Positions 16,202 through 26,058 of a DNA stretch of 51,559 nucleotides are shown here, one piece after another; position 1 is the stretch's first letter; the number at the start of each line of letters is the position of its first letter. The stretch is from positions 1 to 51,559 of the forward strand of contig JAEZKZ010000100.1 in the NCBI GenBank assembly GCA_023415305.1, in the 5' to 3' direction. The notes under the pieces are model-generated. The model had not been told where the DNA came from. It searched no databases and worked only from the letters and a program-made list of their open reading frames with translations. This DNA is from Bacillota bacterium. GTDB lineage: Bacteria > Bacillota > Clostridia > Acetivibrionales > DSM-1351. The position numbers and the translations under genes were made by a program.

Positions 16202-18643
16202 ATGAAATACGGTCAATTTGATGAATTGAACAAGGAGTATGTTATTACAAGCCCGGATACTCCTGCTCCCTGGTGCAATTATTTAGGTTCGGTAGATTAC
16301 GGTGCCATTATATCCAATAATGCTACCGGCTATAGCTTTGTTAAGTCAGGAGCTTCCGGCAGAATTATCAGGTTCAGGCTTAACTCAAAATCCAATGACC
16401 AGCCGGGAAGATTTATATATATCCGGGATAATTCGGACGGAGATTACTGGTCTGGCTCCTGGCAGCCTGTATGTAAACCGTTAAGTACATATAGAAGTGA
16501 ATGCCGTCATGGTACAGCATATACAAAAATTAAGTCTTTATACAGGGATATCGAAACAAATACTACCTATTTTGTTCCTCTGGATAAGTACTATGAGGTA
16601 TGGAAGTTTAAAGTCAAAAATACAGGAGCTTCTCCGAGGAATTTATCTGTGTACGGTATGGTGGAGTTTACCAATCATGATCATTACGAAAATGATACCG
16701 TCAATCTGCAGTACTCTCAATTTATTAGTAAAACCTATTTTAAGGGAGACCATGTTCTCCAGGTCATAAATGAAAACGGAAGCGAAGCATCTGCAGACGT
16801 TGAGGGCAGCTGTGATGTAATGGGTGAACCAAGTTGTAGATTTTTCGGAGTAGTAGGCGCAGAGGTAACAGCCTTTGACGGGGAAAGAGATGCTTTTCTT
16901 GGCTACTATAGAAATTATGGTAATCCGAAGGCAGTCGAAAGCGGAATATGTTCAGACACTCCTGCTTATAACGGCAATTCCTGCGGTGCTCTTCAACTTG
17001 ATATTACCTTAAAGCCCGGTGAAGAAAAAGAAATGCTCTTTCTTTTGGGCTCGGGAAATGAGACTGTTGCAAAAGGTATCCTAGATAGTTATAAAGCAGC
17101 AATGAAAAGTAATTTGGACCTTGCCGGTGCACAACTTGAGGAATTGATGTCTCTATGGCATTCAAGACTTGAAAATTTGCAGGTTTCTACACCTGATGAC
17201 AAATTTGACAATATGGTTAATGTATGGAATGCTTACCAGTGCTTTATTACCTTCCTGTGGTCCAGAGCAGCCTCCTTCCAGTACTGCGGGCTGAGGAACG
17301 GTTTAGGCTACCGTGATACGGTTCAGGATATTCAAGGCATAATTCACCTGGATTGTAAACTAGCCAGGGAAAGACTTTGGCTGATGCTTTCTGCCCAGAT
17401 TTCAAACGGTGGCGGCCTTCCCCTTGTTAAATTCAATCATGTTCCCGGTACAGAAGCTACTCCCGATGAATCGGAATATGCAAAAAAGACCGGACAATCC
17501 TTCTACCGGGCCGACGATGCATTATGGCTGTTCCCAACTGTTATGACCTATATTAAAGAAAGCGGTGAATGGAGTTTTATAGATGAAGTTATTCCTTATG
17601 CAGATAAGGGTAAAGCTACAGTTTATACCCATCTGAAACAGGCAATCCAGTTTAATCTGGACAGACAGGGCTGTCACGGGTTCCCTGCGGGGCTCTTCGC
17701 CGACTGGAATGACTGCTTAAGACTTGGAACAAAGGGAGAGTCCATGTTTGTTGCCTTCCAGCTGTACTACGCGCTTTCCATCTTCAAGGACTTTGCCTCC
17801 AGACTGGACAAACTCTCCGATGTAGAATGGGCAGATAAGCAAATGGCCAGACTGGGTTCGGCTTTTGAACAGCATGCCTGGGAAGGAGACCAGTATGTCC
17901 GCGGCTTTACAGAGGATGGATATACTATCGGCTCTAAAAACAATGGTGAGGCCAGTACCTGGCTTAATCCTCAGACCTGGGCAGTTATAAGCGGTGCAGC
18001 TACGGGTGTCAAAGCCAAGCTTGCACTTGATAAGGTTTATAATAAACTGAACACCAATTATGGTGCTATGCTCTTTTACCCACCCTTCAAGAAATTTGGT
18101 CTCCCGGTAGCGAGAATGGTACTGTTTAATGAATGCACCAAGGAGAATGCAGGAATATTCTCTCAGCCCCAGGGATGGCTCATTCTTGCAGAAACCATTG
18201 CGGGGAATGGCAACAGGGCATATCAATATTTTAATGAAATCAATCCTGCCGCGATGAATGAGCAGGCAGATGTCAGAGTTTTGGAACCATATGTACACGG
18301 TCAGGCAACAGAGGGTATCGATACCTTGAACCATGGGCGTTCCCATGTTCACTGGCTGACAGGAACAGCTTCTACTGTCATGGTCTCAGTTGTAAATGGT
18401 ATTCTGGGCCTCCAGCCACAATATGAAGGTATAAACATAAACCCCTGTGTACCAGCTGACTGGAAAACCTTCAAAACGAAGAAGAATTTCCGGGGAAAAA
18501 TACTTAATATTCAGGTTGATAATTCAGCAGGTGTTGAAAAAGGAGTCAAATTTATTGTTGTAAATGGCGTAAGAATAGATGGCTGTTATGTGAACTCCGA
18601 GGAACTTAAAGATAACAATGATATTCTTGTGGTTATGGGATGA
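16202..18643 (+). CDS. GH94 disaccharide phosphorylase (cellobiose-type)
   Basis: A 813-residue intracellular inverting phosphorylase that splits a beta-linked disaccharide with phosphate to give glucose-1-phosphate (or an analogue). Start ATG 16202 (MKYGQFDELNKEYVIT) has GGAGGTG nine bases upstream. Family landmarks are the N-terminal PxxPWxNYLG-type motif (TPAPWCNYLGSVDYG), GYRDTVQD, the ADWNDCLRLG motif (501-507) that carries the general acid, and HGRSHVHWLTGTAST near the end. The length matches cellobiose phosphorylase (about 810) rather than cellodextrin phosphorylase (about 980). The YWSGSWQPV region also resembles chitobiose and laminaribiose enzymes, so the exact substrate is open. 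Its own terminator follows; a LacI-like operator precedes it. Confidence 0.88.
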   Translation: MKYGQFDELNKEYVITSPDTPAPWCNYLGSVDYGAIISNNATGYSFVKSGASGRIIRFRLNSKSNDQPGRFIYIRDNSDGDYWSGSWQPVCKPLSTYRSECRHGTAYTKIKSLYRDIETNTTYFVPLDKYYEVWKFKVKNTGASPRNLSVYGMVEFTNHDHYENDTVNLQYSQFISKTYFKGDHVLQVINENGSEASADVEGSCDVMGEPSCRFFGVVGAEVTAFDGERDAFLGYYRNYGNPKAVESGICSDTPAYNGNSCGALQLDITLKPGEEKEMLFLLGSGNETVAKGILDSYKAAMKSNLDLAGAQLEELMSLWHSRLENLQVSTPDDKFDNMVNVWNAYQCFITFLWSRAASFQYCGLRNGLGYRDTVQDIQGIIHLDCKLARERLWLMLSAQISNGGGLPLVKFNHVPGTEATPDESEYAKKTGQSFYRADDALWLFPTVMTYIKESGEWSFIDEVIPYADKGKATVYTHLKQAIQFNLDRQGCHGFPAGLFADWNDCLRLGTKGESMFVAFQLYYALSIFKDFASRLDKLSDVEWADKQMARLGSAFEQHAWEGDQYVRGFTEDGYTIGSKNNGEASTWLNPQTWAVISGAATGVKAKLALDKVYNKLNTNYGAMLFYPPFKKFGLPVARMVLFNECTKENAGIFSQPQGWLILAETIAGNGNRAYQYFNEINPAAMNEQADVRVLEPYVHGQATEGIDTLNHGRSHVHWLTGTASTVMVSVVNGILGLQPQYEGININPCVPADWKTFKTKKNFRGKILNIQVDNSAGVEKGVKFIVVNGVRIDGCYVNSEELKDNNDILVVMG

Positions 18644-18683
18644 TAATTAAGTGAAAAGTTTATAGTAAAGAGTTAATAATTAT

Positions 18684-18714
18684 GATAGGCCTGCCTTTGC
18701 AGGCCTATCTTTTT
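18684..18714 (+). terminator. Terminator of the GH94 gene
   Basis: GATAGGCCTGC and GCAGGCCTATC around a four-base loop, followed by five T. Confidence 0.93.
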
Positions 18715-18768
18715 ATAATGAATTATTAATGGTGAAGAGTGAATCGCCCTCTTCACTCTTCACTTATA

Positions 18769-19602
18769 TCACGCAAATCTTTTCCTCATAATCAGGGTTA
18801 TAAAGTATATGAACGCAGAAATTATGACTATGGTAGCACCTGTAGCGGTATCAAGGTAATAGGATAGAATTAGTCCTATCATTCCCGAAACAAAAGAAAT
18901 CAAAATAGCCATAATATTATACTGCCTCGCGTTTGAGGATACGTTTCTAGCCGCTGCCGCAGGCAATACCAGCAGCGAGTTTATGATAAGCAGACCTACC
19001 CACTGTATAACAATGGTGACAGCTACTGCTATTATTGCAGTAAAGGCAAGTTCAATTCCAAGGGTGTTTATACCACGGCTTCTGGCGAGTGATATATTAA
19101 CGCTTACCAATAAAACCTTATTATAAAATAAAATCCATAACACTATAATTACAAGTGCAAGGACAAAAAGTGCTCCCACCTCTTGGGGGCTTATACTCAG
19201 CAAGTCTCCGACCAGATAGGAGTTATAGCTATACCCCCCTGATGTGACGAGAACGAGACCAATGGCTATTGCAGCCGAGGAAAACACTCCGATAACGGTA
19301 TCTGTTGAGGTCTTTGTTTTATTTTTAATAATTGTAATAAGTACCGAAAACCCGATAGAAAATATTACCGCTGACCATATGGGCTGAACAAAGCCTATGA
19401 CACTTCCTATGGCTATTCCCGTAAAAGCCCCGTGGCCCAGTGCATCTGAGAAAAAGGCCATTCTGTTGTTTACAATTATGGTTCCCAAGATACCAAATAT
19501 CGGTGTAATAAGCAATACCGCCAAAAAGGCGTTTTTCATAAAGTCATAACCTAGCCATTCAAACGGTAAAATTGTATTCAACAAACTGTATATGTGATTC
19601 AA
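18769..19602 (-). CDS. Metal ABC transporter permease (ZnuB/MntB type)
   Basis: A 277-residue membrane protein of the ABC-3 family with eight or nine hydrophobic helices. It would carry Zn, Mn or Fe across the membrane. Recognisable family motifs are the early FLAVLLITPIFGILGT, ALGHGAFTGIAIG and later LLVLPAAAARNVS. The ATP-binding partner at 19733-20521 lies upstream on the same strand, 130 bases away. No substrate-binding protein or Zur-type regulator is in the window, so the metal cannot be assigned. Short heptamer repeats lie on both sides. Confidence 0.9.
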   Translation of the reverse strand: MNHIYSLLNTILPFEWLGYDFMKNAFLAVLLITPIFGILGTIIVNNRMAFFSDALGHGAFTGIAIGSVIGFVQPIWSAVIFSIGFSVLITIIKNKTKTSTDTVIGVFSSAAIAIGLVLVTSGGYSYNSYLVGDLLSISPQEVGALFVLALVIIVLWILFYNKVLLVSVNISLARSRGINTLGIELAFTAIIAVAVTIVIQWVGLLIINSLLVLPAAAARNVSSNARQYNIMAILISFVSGMIGLILSYYLDTATGATIVIISAFIYFITLIMRKRFA

Positions 19603-19686
19603 AGTACTACCCCTCTTATTATTATTGATCGGCCTCGCCTGTTTTTATTTTTAGGCTTACAGAACAAGCCTTTCTCAAGTTTTATT

Positions 19687-19742
19687 TCTTCACTTCTCAC
19701 TATTTACTTCTCATTATCATTTTTACTATTTACTATTCACTA
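19687..19742. repeat. Degenerate heptamer repeats
   Basis: A pyrimidine-rich run built from variants of TTCACTA / TTTACTA (for example ACTATTTACTATTCACT). A related GTGAAGAGTGA/TCACTCTTCAC inverted pair lies at about 18732-18763 on the other side of the permease gene. Low-complexity spacer DNA. Confidence 0.4.
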
Positions 19743-20521
19743 TCCTTGATAAATTCGGACAGACCGAAGGTTTCATGAAGTCTTTTGTCACTGTAAACTA
19801 CATCGGGTGAACCGTTTAAAATAACCGTTTTATTGAGCAGAACCACTCTGTCTGCATGTTTTTTTACCAGGTCAAGATCATGAGATACAAGGATTATTGT
19901 CAAATCATACTTTTCTCGAACCTGCGACACAATTTCATAAAAAACCTCAAGACCTTTTCTGTCAACACCTGAGACCGGCTCGTCCATCAGCAGCAACTGA
20001 GGAACAGGCTCCAATGCCAGCGCGAGTAAAACTCTTTGAAGCTCGCCACCAGACAAAGCCCCAAGCCTTTTATCAATCAACCCTTCAGCCTGAACTCTCG
20101 CAAGGCACTCTGAAATTTTTTGGGTAACCCCGGGGGAAGTGCTTTGAAATGCGGGTTTCCTTCCTATGCAGGCTGTAAAAAGATTTTTTACACTTACAGG
20201 AGCAGCCGTATCAAACTCAAGCTGTTGTGGAACATAACCTACCACGGGCTTAACTGTACTCTCTCCGCTTGATCCGGCGAATACTATTGTTCCTTCATGC
20301 TTTAGCTCTCCCAATATTGCCTTTAGCAGTGTACTTTTTCCTGCTCCGTTCGGACCTATCAGAGCAGTGAGTTCCCCGCAGTGCAGATGGAGGTTAACAT
20401 CATGTAGAATCTCAGATTTTCCAATTTTTACAGAAAACTTTTTTATTTGTGTACAGCAATACCCACAGCACTTTCTGCCAGTATCACAATTATCTCTATG
20501 TCTCACATTTCTTTCTGCCAT
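19733..20521 (-). CDS. Metal ABC transporter ATP-binding protein (ZnuC type)
   Basis: A 262-residue ATPase pairing with the permease downstream. It contains Walker A GPNGAGKST, signature LSGGELQRVLLALAL, Walker B LLLMDEPVSGVD and the H-loop VSHDLD. Start ATG 20521 (MAERNVRHRDN) has AAAGGA upstream; the longer frame from 20689 has no ribosome site and reads as low-quality N-terminal sequence. The N-terminus before the ABC core is short but rich in Cys and His (HRDNCDTGRKCCGYCC), a likely metal-binding tail. The operon is ATPase then permease. Metal identity open. Confidence 0.9.
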   Translation of the reverse strand: MAERNVRHRDNCDTGRKCCGYCCTQIKKFSVKIGKSEILHDVNLHLHCGELTALIGPNGAGKSTLLKAILGELKHEGTIVFAGSSGESTVKPVVGYVPQQLEFDTAAPVSVKNLFTACIGRKPAFQSTSPGVTQKISECLARVQAEGLIDKRLGALSGGELQRVLLALALEPVPQLLLMDEPVSGVDRKGLEVFYEIVSQVREKYDLTIILVSHDLDLVKKHADRVVLLNKTVILNGSPDVVYSDKRLHETFGLSEFIKDSE

Positions 20522-21172
20522 TATGAAAGTCCTTTCAAGGGGATTCAAATACAAAAATTCTTTATTCCAACTTTTATTCAAACATTTATTCCAACTTAGG
20601 TAAAATAAATTATTAAGTAATTTGATACCCATATAAATTCCTATTAAATTATTATACCAAAAAATATTCTCTATTTTTCTTATATGCAATTATTTCTTTA
20701 ATCCGACTATAACAATTTTATTTTCTTAGTATTTTTCAGTAGTAATTTCCCATCATACAAAAAGCACTTTCTCTTATCCGGAATAAATTGTTCAAGACCT
20801 GTAAAAACTGATTTGTATAATTTCTATTAATTCATACAAGTTTTTATAGGTTTTTTATAATAATAAGATATTTTAGTAACAAGTAACTATTTTATATTTA
20901 TTTTTTATTGACTTTTGTGTTAATATATTAGTGGTTTATAGTTTTATAATACCTTTTTAAAAACATTTTTAAAATAGCAGTTATAACCGGAGTCAGAAAA
21001 CCAGGCTATAAATAATACAATTACTTTTTTCTGTTGAATAAATATTTATGGTATACAGGATAAACATGATAAATGTTATAACAAGGCAATAGCTGTCCAT
21101 TATGTCCTTTTGGATATTTTTGGCCCTATTGATCCTATGCAATATAAAAATAGATTATTGGGAGGACTAGTA
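20522..21172. other. Intergenic region between the metal ABC operon and tkt
   Basis: 650 AT-rich bases with no gene. It holds an orphan + strand terminator-like hairpin (20798-20856, listed separately). TTGACT at 20928-20933 has no well-spaced -10 partner. I see no riboswitch I can name. Confidence 0.4.
20798..20856 (+). terminator. Orphan terminator-like hairpin upstream of tkt
   Basis: CCTGTAAAAAC (20798-20808) pairs with GTTTTTATAGG (20840-20850), extended inwards by TTGTAT/ATACAA, then six T. No + strand gene precedes it; it could end a leader or small RNA. Confidence 0.45.
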
Positions 21173-23161
21173 ATGGGTAAGTTAGACACAGCATGTATAA
21201 ATACCATTAGGATTTTGGCTGCAGAGGCAGTTCAAAAAGCTAATTCCGGCCATCCGGGCCTACCTCTCGGAGCAGCACCAATTGCTTATTCCGTTTGGGC
21301 AAAACATATGAAGCACAATCCAAAGAATCCTAATTGGGCAGGAAGAGACAGATTCGTATTGTCAGCAGGTCATGGTTCAGCCATGCTATATTCTCTGCTC
21401 CACGTATTCGGATACGATGTATCCCTTGACGACCTGAAGAATTTCAGGCAGTTTGGCAGTAAAACTCCAGGACATCCTGAATACGGTCATACTAAAGGTG
21501 TTGAAATAACTACCGGCCCGCTGGGACAAGGTGTAGCCAACGGTGTAGGTTTTGCCATGGCAGAACGCTTAATGGCTGCTAAATTTAATAAAGATGGTTA
21601 CAACCTCGTTGATAACTATACTTACGTATTATCAGGTGACGGCTGCCTTATGGAAGGTGTTGCTTCGGAAGCTGCGTCACTGGCAGGGACCTTGAAACTT
21701 GGAAAATTGATTCTTTTATATGATAGCAACAAGATTACTATCGAAGGTGACACAAGTATTGCGTTTACCGAAGATGTAGCTAAGCGCTTTGATGCTTATG
21801 GCTGGCAGGTTCTCAAGGTCGAGGACGGTAACAGCGTTGAAGACATCAGTGCTGCGATTGAAAACGCTAAGGCTGAAGGCGATAAACCATCAATTATCAT
21901 AGTTAACACTCAAATCGGATATGGCTCCCCGAAAGCTGGTACTTCCGGAGTTCACGGGGAACCTCTCGGAGAAGAAGGCCTCAGCAAAACCAAGGAATTC
22001 CTGGGAATGTGCAAAGATGACTGCTTTAATGTAACTGAAGAAGTAGCCGGCTTTACCAAGGAATTTGTACAGGCTGGAATCAAAGCAGAAGAAGCCTGGA
22101 ATGATATGTTTAAGAAGTATGCTTCAGAATTCCCAGGTCTTGCGGCAGAATGGGATATCTGGCAGAAGAGCGATTATTCAGACCTTCTCTTAAATGATGA
22201 AAGCTTCTGGAAGTTTGATACTAAACCAAACGCTACAAGAGCTATTTCAGGAAATATTATTAATTACCTTGCTAAAAAGCTTCCAAACCTCGTTGGAGGT
22301 TCAGCTGACCTTGCTCCTTCCAATAAGACATACATGAAGGATATGGGCGATTTCTCAGCGGAAGATTACAGCGGAAGAAACCTGCACTTCGGTGTAAGAG
22401 AGCATGGTATGGGAGCAATAGCGAACGCTATGGCTATCTACGGCGGTTTAAAGATGTACTGCTCTACCTTCTTCGTATTTACAGACTATATGAAGGGCGC
22501 AATGAGACTTTCAGCTCTTATGAATGTACCTGTAACCTATGTTATGACTCATGACAGTATAGGTGTTGGAGAAGATGGACCTACTCACCAGCCGATAGAA
22601 CAGCTTGCTTCAATCAGAAGTATTCCGAACTTTATAGATTTCAGACCTGCTGATGCAAATGAAACTGCTGCAGGTTGGTTTACAGCTGTTACCAACCCAT
22701 CCTCACCAACTTGTCTGGTACTAACAAGACAAAATCTCCCAGTGCTTGATATAGACGGTAAGGTTGCATTAAAGGGTGCCTACACCTTGTTGGATTCAAA
22801 GAACGCTGTTCCACAAGCAATCCTTATTTCTTCAGGTTCAGAAGTTCATGCAACTCTTGAAGCAGGTAAGCAGCTTCAGGCTGAAGGAATTGATGCCAGA
22901 GTGGTAAGTATGCCTTCAATGGAACTATTTGAAAGGCAGTCAGCTGAATACAAGGAAAGTGTATTGCCATCATCAGTTTCCAACAGAGTTGCTGTAGAAG
23001 CAGGTACTTCCTTCGGCTGGCACAAGTACGTAGGCTTAAAGGGTGAAATTGTTTCCATAGACACATTTGGAGCTTCAGCACCTGCAGACCTTCTGTTCAA
23101 GCACTATGGCTTCACAGCTGAAAACATAGCGGCCAAGGCAAAAGCAGTTTTGGCTAAATAA
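21173..23161 (+). CDS. tkt: Transketolase
   Basis: A 662-residue thiamine-diphosphate enzyme of the pentose phosphate pathway, moving two-carbon ketol units between sugar phosphates. The TPP/Mg motif GDGCLMEGVASEAASLAG and DSN are at about 150-190, the catalytic Glu is in FGVREHGMGAIANAM (about 400), and HDSIGVGEDGPTHQP follows. The N-terminal signature ANSGHPGLPLG is intact. Start ATG 21173 has GGGAGGA upstream; the earlier in-frame ATG at 21110 has none. Clostridia of this group need it to make and use pentoses, here suited to xylan/arabinan-derived sugars. Own terminator. Confidence 0.97.
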   Translation: MGKLDTACINTIRILAAEAVQKANSGHPGLPLGAAPIAYSVWAKHMKHNPKNPNWAGRDRFVLSAGHGSAMLYSLLHVFGYDVSLDDLKNFRQFGSKTPGHPEYGHTKGVEITTGPLGQGVANGVGFAMAERLMAAKFNKDGYNLVDNYTYVLSGDGCLMEGVASEAASLAGTLKLGKLILLYDSNKITIEGDTSIAFTEDVAKRFDAYGWQVLKVEDGNSVEDISAAIENAKAEGDKPSIIIVNTQIGYGSPKAGTSGVHGEPLGEEGLSKTKEFLGMCKDDCFNVTEEVAGFTKEFVQAGIKAEEAWNDMFKKYASEFPGLAAEWDIWQKSDYSDLLLNDESFWKFDTKPNATRAISGNIINYLAKKLPNLVGGSADLAPSNKTYMKDMGDFSAEDYSGRNLHFGVREHGMGAIANAMAIYGGLKMYCSTFFVFTDYMKGAMRLSALMNVPVTYVMTHDSIGVGEDGPTHQPIEQLASIRSIPNFIDFRPADANETAAGWFTAVTNPSSPTCLVLTRQNLPVLDIDGKVALKGAYTLLDSKNAVPQAILISSGSEVHATLEAGKQLQAEGIDARVVSMPSMELFERQSAEYKESVLPSSVSNRVAVEAGTSFGWHKYVGLKGEIVSIDTFGASAPADLLFKHYGFTAENIAAKAKAVLAK

Positions 23162-23188
23162 ACTTTATAGAATAATATAATGAATTTT

Positions 23189-23249
23189 AAAGGGACTGCC
23201 TCAGACACCATGCTTGATTGCAAACGTGTCGGGTGCAGTCCCTTTTATT
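23189..23249 (+). terminator. Terminator of tkt
   Basis: AAAGGGACTGC pairs with GCAGTCCCTTT at the base of a longer hairpin (loop has further inner pairing), followed by T-rich sequence. Confidence 0.85.
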
Positions 23250-23298
23250 GGTTACTTTCTAAAGGTTGAAGATATAACTTTTCAACCGGCAGTTATTA

Positions 23299-24093
23299 CT
23301 AAGACAGGAGTGCCCTGTCATTTGCAAATTCCTCTCCGCTTACTTTTCCAAAGCGCTGCAGCAGTTCTTCAACAGTAAGTTTCTTCTTATCCTCACCCTT
23401 AATATCAAGAATGATACGCCCTTCATGCATCATTATCAGCCTGTTGCCATGTCTGATAGCATCGCGCATGTTGTGGGTAACCATCATAGCTGTAAGCTTA
23501 TCCTCAGCAATGAACCTGTCACTTAGCTGCAAAACCTTTTCGGCGGTCTTGGGGTCCAGTGCCGCTGTATGCTCATCCAGTAATAAAAGCTTTGGCTTTT
23601 TCAGTGTAGCCATTAACAGCGTAAGGGCCTGCCGCTGACCGCCCGAAAGCAATCCCACCTTAGCATCCAGTCTGTTCTCCAGCCCCAGTTCCAGATGACT
23701 TAACACCTCTTTATACAAGGTTCTTTCCTTGTTTTTAATGCCCCAGTTCAGTCCACGTCGCTGTCCTCTGCGGTATGCGAGTGCTAAATTCTCTTCAATT
23801 CCCATATTGGCTGCGGTACCCATCATAGGGTCCTGGAAAACTCTGCCCAACATGAACGCACGCTTGTGTTCCGAGTATTTAGTTACATCTGTATTATCAA
23901 TTATTATGGAACCCTTATCAACCGGATATACCCCTGCCACGCAATTGAGTAATGTTGATTTGCCGGCCCCGTTGCCCCCTATCAAAGTGACAAAGTCCCC
24001 TTCCTCAAGCTGGAGGTTTACGTTTCGAAGTGCCACCTTTTCATTCACCGTTCCAGGATTGAATACCTTATATATTCCATTGACCTTAAGCAT
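23299..24093 (-). CDS. Amino-acid-type ABC transporter ATPase (TrpZ-like)
   Basis: A 264-residue ATPase with Walker A GGNGAGKST, signature LLSGGQRQALTLLMA, and Walker B LLLLDEHTAALDPK. The DEHTAALD form is characteristic of the ATPase of the TrpXYZ-type importers. Its ATG lies immediately after the permease stop codon (24094-24096), and the GGAGGG ribosome site is inside the permease end, so the two are translationally coupled. Third gene of a T-box-controlled operon. The substrate is discussed under the binding protein. Confidence 0.9.
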   Translation of the reverse strand: MLKVNGIYKVFNPGTVNEKVALRNVNLQLEEGDFVTLIGGNGAGKSTLLNCVAGVYPVDKGSIIIDNTDVTKYSEHKRAFMLGRVFQDPMMGTAANMGIEENLALAYRRGQRRGLNWGIKNKERTLYKEVLSHLELGLENRLDAKVGLLSGGQRQALTLLMATLKKPKLLLLDEHTAALDPKTAEKVLQLSDRFIAEDKLTAMMVTHNMRDAIRHGNRLIMMHEGRIILDIKGEDKKKLTVEELLQRFGKVSGEEFANDRALLS

Positions 24094-24987
24094 TTACTCT
24101 CCCTCCTTAATAGATATTTTTATCGGATGGAGATATGTCTTAAATACCGGTAAAGCCAGGGCAATGGCCACTGTTACTGCTGTGAAGAGCTTTAAATCAT
24201 TAGCCGGCATTCCCCAGAACAGTACCAATGCTATTATTATTCTGTAGGTTATAGCTCCAAGTACAAGAGATAAAAGCTTGCTGAAAAAACTCTTTCTTCC
24301 GAAAAGAACTTCACCTATTATTACTGAGGCAAGGCCGATAACTATTGACCCAGTCCCCATCTGTACATCCGAATAGCCCTGACTTTGAGCAATGAGTGCG
24401 CCACTTACTGCTACCAGCCCATTACTAATAATCAAGCCTATTATTTTCATCACATTAGTATTAATTCCCTGTGCCCTGACCATATTCGGGTTATCACCAG
24501 TGGCACGAATGGCTGAGCCAAGTTCGGTCCCGAAAAACCAGTATAAAATTCCTACTACTGCCGATACGCATATAAATCCTAGAACAATAATAGCATTATT
24601 TGAACTAATACCTATTTTTGTAAGGGGTGTATAAACGGTGTCCATCCTTAATAAGGCAATGTTTGCCTTCCCCATGATATGCAGATTTATTGAATAGAGA
24701 GCTATCATGGTCAAAATTCCGGACAACAGTGCAGGGATTTTCAGCTTGGTGTGTAGTAATCCGGTTACCAGTCCTGCAACCAAGCCTCCCACAAGGGCCA
24801 GAACCGTTGCTGCAAACGGATTTACACCCATACTTATAGCTTTAGCTGCTATGGCAGCACCCATTGCAATGCTTCCCTCAACAGTTAAATCTGCTATATC
24901 TAAAATTCGATAGGTTATATATACCCCAATTGTCATGACAGCCCACAAAAGACCAAGGGATATAGCCCCAAGAAATACATACAACAT
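24094..24987 (-). CDS. Amino-acid-type ABC transporter permease (TrpY-like)
   Basis: A 297-residue protein with about eight to ten hydrophobic helices, of the branched-chain-amino-acid permease type. The N-terminal ILDIADLTVEGSIAMGAAIAA and later GSAIRATGDNPNMVRAQGIN are family landmarks. Start ATG 24987 has AGGTGA six bases before it; an in-frame GTG nine bases earlier sits in the ribosome site. It lies 73 bases after the binding-protein gene and is coupled to the ATPase gene. Confidence 0.88.
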   Translation of the reverse strand: MLYVFLGAISLGLLWAVMTIGVYITYRILDIADLTVEGSIAMGAAIAAKAISMGVNPFAATVLALVGGLVAGLVTGLLHTKLKIPALLSGILTMIALYSINLHIMGKANIALLRMDTVYTPLTKIGISSNNAIIVLGFICVSAVVGILYWFFGTELGSAIRATGDNPNMVRAQGINTNVMKIIGLIISNGLVAVSGALIAQSQGYSDVQMGTGSIVIGLASVIIGEVLFGRKSFFSKLLSLVLGAITYRIIIALVLFWGMPANDLKLFTAVTVAIALALPVFKTYLHPIKISIKEGE

Positions 24988-25059
24988 ATAAATCACCTAT
25001 TTTCAATATTTGTTTTACTTATCTCTAGGATTTTCTAAAAGTTAAAAGGTTTTACTTTA

Positions 25060-26058
25060 CTATTTGCTCTTTATAACGTATTGCTCTAAATCTGCAGGTA
25101 TTTTAACTCCTATTTCATCCGCAACTGTACCGTTAATGGTAAAATCGAACTTTTTGGAAGCTTCAACAGCCATATCAGCTGGCTTCGCTTCACCTTTGAG
25201 AATTTTTACAGCCATTAACCCTGTCTGGTAGCCCAAATCCGAGTAATTGATACCCAGTGTTGCAAGACCACCGGCAGTAACCATTCCCGCTTCTCCACAT
25301 ATTACAGGAATCTTTGCTTTACTGGTTACACCGCTCACTACAGGCATGGCAGATGCAAAAGTATTATCAGTCGGAATATAAATTACATCACACTTTGTTA
25401 CTATTGATTGTGTAACCTGCTGAACATCATTAGAATTTGTAACTGTTGCTTCAACATATGTGAGCCCCAGCTTTTCTATAGCTTCTTTGGCGAGCTTGGC
25501 CTGTAAAATTGAGTTGTCTTCGCTGGAAGTGTACATTACTCCTACTGTTTTGGCTCCAGGTACTAGCTTAACCAACAGGTCCATTTGCTCCTTAATAGGA
25601 TTCATATCGGTGGTCCCACTAACATTGCCTCCTGGAGCGGCGTTTGAGGTCACCAGCTTTGCAGCTTCAAAATCTGTTACCGCAGTTGCAAGTATCGGTA
25701 TCTCTGTAGTTTTTCCGGCTATTGACTGTGCTGCCGGTGTAGCAATAGCGAGAACCAAATCAACCTTATTGCTTACAAAACGGTCACTGATTGTTGATAG
25801 ATTGCTCTGGTCACCCTGAGCATTCTGTACATCAAATGTAACTTTCTCGCCTTCTGTGTAGCCATTATCCTTCAATGCTTTGATAAACCCTTCCCGTGCA
25901 GCATCAAGTGCATTATGCTCATTGTACTGAATAACACCAATGTTCAGCTTTACCGAGCCTGCTTCTGTGCTACCCTTACCTCCGTCGGTACACCCTGCTA
26001 CAGCTAATGTCATTGCTGCTGACATAATTAATGCCAATAACTTATTCCTTCTTTTCAT
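25060..26058 (-). CDS. ABC transporter substrate-binding lipoprotein (TrpX-like)
   Basis: A 332-residue lipoprotein of the ABC_sub_bind family (lipobox LAVAGC, near residue 23), anchored outside the membrane. Start ATG 26058 (MKRRNKLLAL) has ACGGAGG eight bases upstream; longer frames to 26100 lack one. Family features include NIGVIQYNEHNALDAAREGF near the start and CDVIYIPTDNTFASAMP. It heads a three-gene operon (binding protein, permease, ATPase). Homologues are usually predicted to carry tryptophan, but the T-box ahead of this operon reads UUC (Phe), suggesting phenylalanine or a related aromatic compound. That substrate assignment is inference. Confidence 0.9.
   Translation of the reverse strand: MKRRNKLLALIMSAAMTLAVAGCTDGGKGSTEAGSVKLNIGVIQYNEHNALDAAREGFIKALKDNGYTEGEKVTFDVQNAQGDQSNLSTISDRFVSNKVDLVLAIATPAAQSIAGKTTEIPILATAVTDFEAAKLVTSNAAPGGNVSGTTDMNPIKEQMDLLVKLVPGAKTVGVMYTSSEDNSILQAKLAKEAIEKLGLTYVEATVTNSNDVQQVTQSIVTKCDVIYIPTDNTFASAMPVVSGVTSKAKIPVICGEAGMVTAGGLATLGINYSDLGYQTGLMAVKILKGEAKPADMAVEASKKFDFTINGTVADEIGVKIPADLEQYVIKSK

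Noticed and set aside
17717..18352. 211-codon minus-strand frame inside the GH94 gene
   Set aside because: Long, but antisense to a clear GH94 coding sequence, with no ribosome site or family match.
20522..20689. Longer N-terminus of the metal ABC ATPase
   Set aside because: The extension has no ribosome site and low-quality sequence; the ATG at 20521 has AAAGGA upstream.
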